A DNA stretch of 27,087 nt, from positions 1 through 27,087 of the forward strand of contig NCJP01000002.1 of NCBI GenBank assembly GCA_002278985.1, read 5' to 3'. The position numbers were made by a program, and so were the translations under genes. Numbering within the stretch: position 1 is the stretch's first letter; each line of letters opens with the position of its first letter. Below the pieces are notes generated by a model. It was not told the origin of the DNA and did not search any database. It saw only the letters and a list, made by a program, of their open reading frames with translations. The stretch is from Erythrobacter sp. 34-65-8 (GTDB lineage: Bacteria; Pseudomonadota; Alphaproteobacteria; Sphingomonadales; Sphingomonadaceae). Below, piece after piece: positions 15,690 through 22,612 of the stretch.

Positions 15690-16358
15690 ATGGCTTACGC
15701 TGACCAGCAGATGAGCGGCAACAAGGTTGTTGCAATCATCATTGTGGCGCTGATCCATGTGGCACTCGGCTACGCATTGATCACCGGGCTTGCGTATGAC
15801 GCAGTCCAGAAGGTGGTCGAGCGGGTGACCACCGTGGACATCGAAGAACCACCGCCGCCCGAGGAGGAGGTTCCCCCTCCCCCGCCGCAGGAAAACACGG
15901 CACCGCCGCCCATCGTGGCTCCGCCGCCGCCGATCAACATTTCGCCGGCGCCGCCCACGATCCAGACGCAGCCGACCATTCCGCCGCCGGCTCCGCCCGC
16001 GCTGCGCGTACCGCCGCCGGCCCCTCCCGGGCCGCCGCCAGCTCCGCCGCCGCCGCGCGTGCAACCCAAGGCCGCTGAGCCCCGGGGCAATCCCGGCAGC
16101 TGGGCCAACGCCAATGACTATCCTTCCCGCGCCCTGCGGGAAGAGCGTGAAGGCGTGACCCGGTTCAGCGTCCAGATCGGCCCGGACGGCCGTGTCACGA
16201 GCTGCCAGGTCACCGGTTCCAGCGGCCACAGCGATCTTGACTCGACCACCTGCAGCCTCATCCAGCGCCGCGCCCGTTTCCGGCCGGCAACGGATGGCAA
16301 CGGTGATCCGACGTCGGGCAGCTGGGCCAGCGCGGTCCGCTGGGAGATTCCGCAATAA
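15690..16358 (+). CDS. tonB: TonB-family energy transducer
   Basis: A 222-residue TonB. One N-terminal membrane helix (about 12-34) contains the conserved His (H23, in 'VALIHVALGYAL') needed for coupling to ExbB/ExbD. A Pro/Glu-rich periplasmic stretch (about 52-130, dense PPP runs) spans the periplasm. The C-terminal TonB domain (about 142-222) has 'DYPSRALREEREGVTRFSV', 'GPDGRVTSCQVTGSSGHSDLD' and 'RARFRPATDGNG'; it carries two Cys (172, 188) that could form a disulfide. It energises outer-membrane TonB-dependent receptors, of which Sphingomonadales have many. GGAG lies 12 nt before ATG 15690. First gene of tonB-exbB-exbD-exbD. Confidence 0.93.
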   Translation: MAYADQQMSGNKVVAIIIVALIHVALGYALITGLAYDAVQKVVERVTTVDIEEPPPPEEEVPPPPPQENTAPPPIVAPPPPINISPAPPTIQTQPTIPPPAPPALRVPPPAPPGPPPAPPPPRVQPKAAEPRGNPGSWANANDYPSRALREEREGVTRFSVQIGPDGRVTSCQVTGSSGHSDLDSTTCSLIQRRARFRPATDGNGDPTSGSWASAVRWEIPQ

Positions 16359-16367
16359 CCTTTCCAT

Positions 16368-16382
16368 CCCGCCTGCGGGCGG
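16368..16382 (+). other. Short GC hairpin between tonB and exbB
   Basis: CCCGCC-tgc-GGGCGG, a 6-bp stem with a tight loop followed by GGTTCTTC, stands 9 nt after the tonB stop. It resembles a weak terminator or processing site that could lower or stabilise exbB transcription relative to tonB. Confidence 0.4.
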
Positions 16383-16421
16383 GGTTCTTCGACACCAGAC
16401 TCATTTGAGAGGACTTTCGCA

Positions 16422-17204
16422 ATGATTACTGAAATTCTTACCGCGGCGGCAGGCGAAGCCCCCAAGAACTCGTTCGGCTTCATGGAAGCCATGAACCAGG
16501 GCGGCGTGATCGCATGGTCGATCTTCGGCGTTCTGGTTATCATGTCGGTCGGATCGTTCTACATCCTGATCACCAAGCTGCTCGAGCAGCAGAAGATCTT
16601 CAAGCAGTACAACGAAGTCCGCACCAACTTCTGGCGCGCGCCTTCGCTGGCTGACGGCCGCAACAAGCTGGAAAAGAACAGCGCATGGCGCCAGCTGGTC
16701 GACGATGGCCTGGCTGCCGAGGAATCGCACAGCAAGATGACTGACAGCCTGGAAGCGCACGACTGGATGGTCGGCTCGCTCCAGCGTTCGCAGGACTCGA
16801 TCAACGCGAAGCTCGCCGGCGGCCTGCCGTTCCTCGCTTCGGTTGGTGCGACCGCACCGTTCATCGGCCTGCTCGGTACCGTTATCGGGATCTACCGCGC
16901 GCTGATCAACATCGGCATCGAAGGTTCGGCCTCGATCGACAAGGTCGCCGGCCCCGTTGGTGAAGCGCTGATCATGACCGCGATCGGTCTGCTCGTCGCC
17001 GTGCCGGCCGTGCTTGCCTACAACTGGCTGCAGTCGCGCAACAAGCGTATCGGCGAGCTGCTCAACGGCTTCTCGACCGACATTCTTGCCAACATCAACT
17101 CCAAGGGTTCGGTCAAGCCTGCCATGGCTGCCGCGGCTGCGAAGCCTGCTGCTGCCAAGCCGGCAACCACCACCGGCGGCGTTTCGACCGCGCCGAAGGC
17201 CTGA
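16422..17204 (+). CDS. exbB: MotA/TolQ/ExbB proton-channel family protein (ExbB)
   Basis: A 260-residue membrane protein. Three membrane helices are visible: about 28-50 ('GVIAWSIFGVLVIMSVGSFYIL', given by ends), about 140-160 in the conserved 'LASVGATAPFIGLLGTVIGIY', and about 180-205 ('VGEALIMTAIGLLVAVPAVLAYN' region). This is the five-subunit proton channel that with ExbD powers TonB. The C-terminus is an extra Ala/Pro/Lys tail (about 228-260). AGAGGAC lies upstream of ATG 16422. It follows tonB by 63 nt and precedes exbD1. Confidence 0.95.
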   Translation: MITEILTAAAGEAPKNSFGFMEAMNQGGVIAWSIFGVLVIMSVGSFYILITKLLEQQKIFKQYNEVRTNFWRAPSLADGRNKLEKNSAWRQLVDDGLAAEESHSKMTDSLEAHDWMVGSLQRSQDSINAKLAGGLPFLASVGATAPFIGLLGTVIGIYRALINIGIEGSASIDKVAGPVGEALIMTAIGLLVAVPAVLAYNWLQSRNKRIGELLNGFSTDILANINSKGSVKPAMAAAAAKPAAAKPATTTGGVSTAPKA

Positions 17205-17217
17205 TTGACCAAGCAAA

Positions 17218-17249
17218 TGCGGGCCGGACGCACCTCGCTCCGGCCCGCA
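17218..17249 (+). other. Strong perfect hairpin between exbB and exbD1
   Basis: An 11-bp perfect stem (TGCGGGCCGGA/TCCGGCCCGCA) with a 10-nt loop starts 13 nt after the exbB stop and ends 34 nt before exbD1. It has no U-tract. It may protect the exbB mRNA 3' end or limit read-through, which would help keep ExbB in excess of ExbD. Confidence 0.7.
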
Positions 17250-17283
17250 CCATACGAACAGACGTCTTAGGATAGGATAAGTC

Positions 17284-17820
17284 ATGGCCATTTCGATGGG
17301 AGGCGGCGGCGCTGAGACGCCGATGTCGGACATCAACACCACGCCGCTGGTCGACGTGATGCTGGTGCTCCTGATCATCTTCCTGATCGCCATTCCGGTC
17401 GCCATCCAGCAGATCGAGAACCTTCGGGTCCCGGTCATGGTGTCGACGGAATCGGAGAACAAGGTCGAAAACCTGCTGATCACGGTCACCACCACCGATG
17501 CCGAAGGCCGCACAGCGTCCGTCCAGAAGACGGGCTTTGGCGGCGCCACGCGGGAAGGGGCATGCCGGGTCTACATCAACAACACCACGCTGGTATCTTC
17601 GGAAGAGCTTTACGACCAGGCCTTCCAGCGGCTTGACAGCATTGTCCAGCGCGCCGGTGGCCCCGAGGCGCTCATGGCCGATCCGGCCCTGATCCCGCAG
17701 GTCCACATCCGCGGCGACGTCAATGCCCCGTGGCGCTGCGTGGCCGGGACGATCTACAACGTCCAGGCAGCGGGTTATCCCACCGTCGGGTTCATCTCGA
17801 CCCCGGTCGATCCGAACTGA
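17284..17820 (+). CDS. exbD: ExbD/TolR-family protein, first copy, extended
   Basis: A 178-residue ExbD. Cytoplasmic N-terminus, one membrane helix (about 21-42) with the essential Asp24 in 'NTTPLVDVMLVLLIIF', then a periplasmic domain. The domain is about 35 residues longer than in the second copy and has two Cys (94 in 'EGACRVY' and 152 in 'PWRCVAG') that could form a disulfide. The end 'VQAAGYPTVGFISTPVDP' matches the ExbD strand that closes the domain. GGATAGGATAAG precedes ATG 17284. Tandem unequal ExbDs are known in Xanthomonas and Sphingomonadales. Confidence 0.93.
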   Translation: MAISMGGGGAETPMSDINTTPLVDVMLVLLIIFLIAIPVAIQQIENLRVPVMVSTESENKVENLLITVTTTDAEGRTASVQKTGFGGATREGACRVYINNTTLVSSEELYDQAFQRLDSIVQRAGGPEALMADPALIPQVHIRGDVNAPWRCVAGTIYNVQAAGYPTVGFISTPVDPN

Positions 17821-17855
17821 TCAACCGGTCCGAAGAACTTCAGGAGTAACACACC

Positions 17856-18293
17856 ATGGCAATGTCAGGCGGCAAGGATGATGGATCGCCGATGATGGAG
17901 ATGAACACGACGCCGTTGATCGACGTCATGCTCGTCCTCCTCATCATGTTCATCATCACCATCCCGGTCGCGACCCACTCGGTCGATATCGACCTGCCCG
18001 TGCCGAACCCCAACCCTCTGCCGGAGGACATGATCGACCCGATCAAGAACAAGATCGTCCTGACGCCGGATAACCAGATCCTGTGGAACGGCGCGGCGAT
18101 CGATTCGGGCGAACTGGTCCGCAACCTCAACGCGACCAAGGGCATCAACCCGGAGCCCGAACTTCAGTTCGAGCCCGAAGCCCAGGCCAGCTACGATCTG
18201 TCGGCCCGCGTGCTGAACATCATCAAGGTCTCCGGCGTGACCAAGTTCGGGTTCGTCGGCAACGAACAGTACCGTTCCTTCAGCAAGGAATAG
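17856..18293 (+). CDS. exbD: ExbD/TolR-family protein, second copy
   Basis: A 145-residue ExbD of usual length. The membrane helix carries Asp23 in 'NTTPLIDVMLVLLIMF', followed by 'VDIDLPVPNPNP' and a periplasmic domain ending 'IIKVSGVTKFGFVGNEQYRSF'. It has no Cys, unlike the first copy. AGGAG stands nine bases before ATG 17856. It ends the tonB operon; a terminator follows. The two copies may form mixed dimers in the ExbB pore or serve different TonB loads. Confidence 0.94.
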   Translation: MAMSGGKDDGSPMMEMNTTPLIDVMLVLLIMFIITIPVATHSVDIDLPVPNPNPLPEDMIDPIKNKIVLTPDNQILWNGAAIDSGELVRNLNATKGINPEPELQFEPEAQASYDLSARVLNIIKVSGVTKFGFVGNEQYRSFSKE

Positions 18294-18333
18294 GCGCACG
18301 GCCTTCAGGCAAGTAGCCGACACCAATCAAAGA

Positions 18334-18361
18334 GGGGGCGGAGAAATCCGCCCCCTTTTTT
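18334..18361 (+). terminator. Rho-independent terminator of the tonB-exb operon
   Basis: GGGGGCGGA-gaaa-TCCGCCCCC, a perfect 9-bp stem with a GAAA loop, followed by six T at 18356-18361, 40 nt after the exbD2 stop. It separates this operon from the convergent helicase gene. Confidence 0.96.
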
Positions 18362-18419
18362 GTGCCCCCGGCGATCAGCGGAGTAGCGCCATCCGGTGCG
18401 GCGCAATGGAAAGTGAGTC

Positions 18420-20903
18420 CTATCGCCACTTCCCCGCACGCTGACCGCCTCCCCCGGGTCCGACCCGCATCGCCTCTGCTCCCAGCGTTTCCGCCTCAAG
18501 CAGCAGCTCCTCGTCCACCGCACCCTGCGGCACGGCTTCGCGCCCGATCATCGTCATCACCGGCACCGCCAGGGGGCTGACCCGGTCCAGCGTGACATGG
18601 ACCAGTTGCCCCGCCGCCCGTTCGAGCAGATCGGCGAGCCGCCCGACATCCGTCAGCCGCTCACGCGCGTCGGCCCAGGCTGCCTCGAGGAGGAGATGGT
18701 CCGGTTCGTACTTGCGCAGCACATCGTAGATCAGATCGGTCGAGAAGGTGACCTGCTTGCCTGACTTGCGCTTGCCCGGATGCTGCCGCTCAACCAGGCC
18801 GGAAATCACCGCGACCTCCCGGAATGCCCGGCGCAGAAGATGCGATTCCGTCACCCACTCGACAAATTCGTGGGCAAGAATGTCCGGTGACAGCAGCGGC
18901 ACCGGGTCGGAGACCGGCTTGAGCGACCAGACCGCCAGCGAATAGTCATTGGCCACGAACCCGCCCGGCAGCAGGCCCTGCTCCTCCATCCGGCGGGTGA
19001 TCAGCATCCCCAGGCTCTGGTTCGCATTCCAGCCTTCGAAGGTATAATAGACGCTGTAGTGCTTGCCGTGATGGGGGAAGCTCTCGACCAGAAGTTCGCC
19101 CGGGGCTGGCAGGCGGCTGCGCCAGTCTTGCACTTCCAGCCATTCGCGCACGTCGTCAGGGAAGCGGCCCCACCCCGCACGGTCCGCCAGCATTTCCTGC
19201 ACCCGCCCGGCCAGATGCGTCGACAGCGCCAGCCGCTGTCCGCCATAGGACGGGATCGTAGCCGATTTCTTCGCCGCCCGCACGATCACCTCCATGTCGC
19301 GCACCAGCTCGACCTCCAGGCTCATCCCGGCGAAAAAGAAGGTATCCCCCGGCGAGAGCGAGGCAGCGAAGCGCTCCTCCACCTTGCCCAGTTGCCGGCC
19401 GTTCCGAAAGCGGACGGTGAGCATCTCCGAATCGACGATGATCCCGGCATTCAGCCGGTGGCGGGCAGCGTGTTCGGGATGGGTCAGGCGCCAGACGCCC
19501 GTCTTGTCGCGCACGATCCGCCTGAAGCGGTCATAGGCGCGCAAAGCATAGCCACCATTGGCCACGAAGCCGAGGATGCGGCCCCACGCCGTCTCGTCCA
19601 GCCAGGCATAGGCGAGGCTGGAGCGGACCTCGGCCAGCAGTGCCGCCTCCTGGAATGGCCCGGCACAGGCGCAGGCCATCACGTGCTGCGCCAGCACATC
19701 GAGCCCGCCGGGGCGGAAGGGATCGCCATCGCGCTGTCCCTCGTCCACCGCATCACGCGCCGCCATCGCCTCGAGGAATTCGAACCGGTTGCCGGGCACC
19801 AGGATCGCGCGGCTGGGGCTGTCGAGCCGGTGGTTGGCCCGCCCGATCCGCTGGAGCAGGCGGCTGGAACCCTTGGGCGCGCCCATCTGCACCACGCAGT
19901 CGATATCGCCCCAGTCGACCCCGAGGTCGAGGCTGGCGGTGGCGACCAGCGCGCGCAGTTCGCCGCGCGCCATGGCCCCTTCGACCTTGCGCCGCGCCTC
20001 GGTGCTCAGTGAGCCGTGGTGGATGCCGATCGGCAGGGTGTCCTCGTTCGCCTCCCACAGCAGCTGGAACACGAATTCCGCCAGGAAGCGGGTGTTGGTG
20101 AACACCAAAGTGGTCCGGTTACGGCGGATCTCCTCGTAGAGCTGCGGGATCGCCCATCGCCCCGCATGGCCGCCCCACGGCACCCGCTCTTCCTCAGGCA
20201 GCAGGATCTCGACCACCGGCGGCGCGCCGGGCTCACCCTCGACCAGCGTGACCGTATCCACCTCGCCCCACGGTGCCAGCCAGGCGCGGTAGCTCTCCGG
20301 ATCCGCCAGAGTAGCCGACAGAGCCGCGCGCTGGAGCTGCGGCGCAAGGGCCTGCAACCGGGCGAGGCACAGCGCGAGGAGATCACCGCGCTTGCCGGTG
20401 GCGAAGGCATGGACCTCGTCGATCACCACCCGCTTCAGCCCGGCGAACAGGTCGGCACTCTCAGGATAGCTCAGCAGGAGCGAGAGCGATTCGGGCGTGG
20501 TCAGCAGAACGTGGGGCGGTTTGACCCGCTGGCGCTTCTTGCGATCAGACGGGGTATCGCCGCTGCGGGTCTCGATCCGCACCGGCAACCCCAGCTCGCT
20601 CACCGGAGTCAGCAGGTTGCGCTGCACGTCATGCGCCAGTGCTTTCAGGGGCGAGACATAGAGCGTGTGCAGCCCTTCGGGCGGAGGGTCATCTCCCGAC
20701 CGCGAAGGACAGAACGCCGCCAGGGTCGGCAGGAACCCGGCCAGCGTCTTGCCCGCCCCGGTGTCCGCCACCAGCAGGGCGTGCTGACCCGCATCACTCG
20801 CGCCGAGCATCTCCGCCTGGTGCCGCCGCACGCGCCAGCCGCGCCCTGCGAACCAGGCTCCCAGCTCAGGGGGGATGGCGGTTGGGGTCATCCTGCGGGA
20901 CAT
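18420..20903 (-). CDS. Ligase-associated DNA-damage-response DEXH helicase (Lhr-type)
   Basis: An 827-residue superfamily 2 helicase. Motif I 'ADTGAGKT' (46-53), Ia 'SPLKALAHD', DEVH box 'IDEVHA' (161-166), motif III 'SAT' (196-198), then 'TLVFTNTRFLAEFVFQ', 'ASLDLGVDWGDIDCV' and motif VI 'QRIGRANHR' (351-359). A long C-terminal half has the Lhr-like winged-helix and DUF4113-like regions ('ILGFVANGGYALRAYDRFRR', 'GYDRF'-type). Size and layout fit the helicase that in many bacteria lies with an ATP-dependent ligase, exonuclease and PdeM phosphatase; those partners are not adjacent here. ATG 20903 is preferred to the ATG at 20891, which has no spaced ribosome site, and to a TTG upstream. It follows the J-like gene by 25 nt. 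Confidence 0.88.
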   Translation of the reverse strand: MSRRMTPTAIPPELGAWFAGRGWRVRRHQAEMLGASDAGQHALLVADTGAGKTLAGFLPTLAAFCPSRSGDDPPPEGLHTLYVSPLKALAHDVQRNLLTPVSELGLPVRIETRSGDTPSDRKKRQRVKPPHVLLTTPESLSLLLSYPESADLFAGLKRVVIDEVHAFATGKRGDLLALCLARLQALAPQLQRAALSATLADPESYRAWLAPWGEVDTVTLVEGEPGAPPVVEILLPEEERVPWGGHAGRWAIPQLYEEIRRNRTTLVFTNTRFLAEFVFQLLWEANEDTLPIGIHHGSLSTEARRKVEGAMARGELRALVATASLDLGVDWGDIDCVVQMGAPKGSSRLLQRIGRANHRLDSPSRAILVPGNRFEFLEAMAARDAVDEGQRDGDPFRPGGLDVLAQHVMACACAGPFQEAALLAEVRSSLAYAWLDETAWGRILGFVANGGYALRAYDRFRRIVRDKTGVWRLTHPEHAARHRLNAGIIVDSEMLTVRFRNGRQLGKVEERFAASLSPGDTFFFAGMSLEVELVRDMEVIVRAAKKSATIPSYGGQRLALSTHLAGRVQEMLADRAGWGRFPDDVREWLEVQDWRSRLPAPGELLVESFPHHGKHYSVYYTFEGWNANQSLGMLITRRMEEQGLLPGGFVANDYSLAVWSLKPVSDPVPLLSPDILAHEFVEWVTESHLLRRAFREVAVISGLVERQHPGKRKSGKQVTFSTDLIYDVLRKYEPDHLLLEAAWADARERLTDVGRLADLLERAAGQLVHVTLDRVSPLAVPVMTMIGREAVPQGAVDEELLLEAETLGAEAMRVGPGGGGQRAGKWR

Positions 20904-20928
20904 GGGCTGCGCGGCCCCCACCCGCAAG

Positions 20929-22590
20929 CTACATGAACCGCAAGAGCTCTATCGGCGCATCGTCCGGGCGGGACAGCAGGGTATCGATCAGCGCAATCCG
21001 CACCGCGCACAGGTCAGCGGTCTTTTCCCCGCGCAGCACCGCGTTGATCCGCTCGGCGGACAGACCGGTCCGCTCGGCAACGCCCGGCCCGACCCATGGG
21101 GGCAGGGGCATGGTGCGGGTCTCGCTGGCTTCCCATTTGCCACTGAGCAGCCCGGCTTGGGCCAGTCGCCAGGCCAGCGCCCGCTCCCCCGCGCGCACCT
21201 CCTCGGTCAAGGTGACGCCCGAAGGGAGCCGGCCGAGCTTGAGCAGTTCCGAACAGGCCTCCGTTCCGGCCCCGCCCGTCGCCTCGAACAGGTCCCGCCG
21301 CACGGCAAGGATGGCGAGCACGTCATGCCTCGGCGCGTCCTGCATCGCGATACCTGCAAGCCCGCGCAGCCGCGCCGCGACCCGCTGGCCGGCACCATCG
21401 ACGGGTTCCTCGGGGTCGTCCGCCGCTTCAATCGTCGCATAGACGATATCGGCCAGCTTGGGGTCGGCAGCCTGAAGCTCAGCCATCGTCCGCCCGGGGC
21501 CAAACGCTTCGGCCACGATCCGGTCCACATCCTCTGGCGGAAGGTCGTTGTCGTCCAGCGCCCGCCCGCACAGGGCCAGCGCCTGGATCACCACGATGAA
21601 AATGAAGACCCGCTGGATCACCCAGACGATCCAGCTGGGGGCAGGCTTTTCCCATGAGGCGACCCGCTCGGCATCGAGGTGGCTTTCCACCTCGGGGTAG
21701 CGGGTGCGGATCCCGCCGAGCAATGTCTCCACCTCGTCGCGCTTGATCCGGAAACGGTCGAAGAAGCTGCGCTTGCCGGGCCGCATCAATTCGGTCCAGG
21801 CCTTGTGCAAGGGATGGCCCGACTGCCCGACCTTGGCCACGAAGCGCATGCCCCGCAGGCGTGGGTTGAGGAACTGCAGCGCCGGACGTTCACCGATCTC
21901 GCCTGACTGGGCCAGCCAGTCGAAGGCCTCGGCTGCCTGCTCGAGCAGCGGAGCGGAGCGCGGCCAGCTTTCCGCCAGCAGCTCGGCGAGCCAGCCATCG
22001 ATCGCCTGCTCACGCCCCAGATCGCCGCCCCGGGCGTCAGCGATCAGGGTATCGAGACAGGTCTCTGCTTGCGTGCATTCTTCCTCGCTGAAGGCTTCCT
22101 CCGAGTGGGCACCGCCCGGATAGAGCAGGCGGGCGAGCTGCACGTCCGCTGCATCGCCCCCATTGCCCCACGCCTGGTCGTCGCCTGCATCGATCCGGCT
22201 GTGGGGGTTGGCAAAAGCGCCGGTGCCATAGCCGAATTCGTTGTCCCAGCTGAGTTCCTCATCGCTTTCGGCAGTAAACGTGTTTTCCCAGCCAGCCGGA
22301 GCGAAGGAGACGACCGGCTTGTCGGTTGCCCTGTCCTTGCCGGAAGGGCCGGGGTCTTCCGGCAGGTCCGGCCCGGCATCGAACAGGAGATCGTCAACCC
22401 GGTCTTCCTGCCCGACATAAGCAGCCTCCCGCAGTGCCGCATCGCGGGCCGAGCGCAAGTCGGCAAAGCCCCTGATGTCGAGGTCGACATCCATTGCCTT
22501 CAGCCGCACCGCATAGGCGCTGCGGATAGCGGCCTTGTCCGCGGTCGGGTCAATGCCGAGCACGTCCCATGGCCAGTGCCTGCGCGCCAT
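20929..22590 (-). CDS. Membrane J-like cochaperone without HPD motif (HscC partner?)
   Basis: A 553-residue protein. Residues 5-55 look like a J domain: 'RHWPWDVLGIDPTADKAAIRSAYAVRLKAM' then 'GFADLRSARDAALREA'. Where HPD should stand the sequence is MDVD (33-36), so the residues that stimulate Hsp70 ATPase are missing. An acidic, low-complexity stretch (about 70-170) leads to a helical region and one membrane helix (about 319-341), followed by a ~210-residue C-terminal domain with 'GLSAERINAVLRGEKTADLCAVR', which may be a helix-turn-helix-like segment. The layout (J domain first, single membrane helix, adjacent to an HscC-type Hsp70) recalls DjlB/DjlC of Escherichia coli. ATG 22590 begins the J-like fold; the longer open frame upstream overlaps hscC. 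It begins 22 nt after hscC. Confidence 0.75.
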   Translation of the reverse strand: MARRHWPWDVLGIDPTADKAAIRSAYAVRLKAMDVDLDIRGFADLRSARDAALREAAYVGQEDRVDDLLFDAGPDLPEDPGPSGKDRATDKPVVSFAPAGWENTFTAESDEELSWDNEFGYGTGAFANPHSRIDAGDDQAWGNGGDAADVQLARLLYPGGAHSEEAFSEEECTQAETCLDTLIADARGGDLGREQAIDGWLAELLAESWPRSAPLLEQAAEAFDWLAQSGEIGERPALQFLNPRLRGMRFVAKVGQSGHPLHKAWTELMRPGKRSFFDRFRIKRDEVETLLGGIRTRYPEVESHLDAERVASWEKPAPSWIVWVIQRVFIFIVVIQALALCGRALDDNDLPPEDVDRIVAEAFGPGRTMAELQAADPKLADIVYATIEAADDPEEPVDGAGQRVAARLRGLAGIAMQDAPRHDVLAILAVRRDLFEATGGAGTEACSELLKLGRLPSGVTLTEEVRAGERALAWRLAQAGLLSGKWEASETRTMPLPPWVGPGVAERTGLSAERINAVLRGEKTADLCAVRIALIDTLLSRPDDAPIELLRFM

Positions 22591-22612
22591 GCTCAGCCTG
22601 CCCTGAACGCGG

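Noticed and set aside
15840..16070. CCG-rich repetitive DNA in tonB as a possible tandem repeat or array
   Set aside because: It is the coding sequence of the normal Pro-rich periplasmic linker of TonB, with no regular unit.
17284..18293. Tandem exbD genes as a novel duplication
   Set aside because: Two ExbDs after tonB-exbB are a known arrangement in Xanthomonas and Sphingomonadales; only the Cys and length difference was kept.
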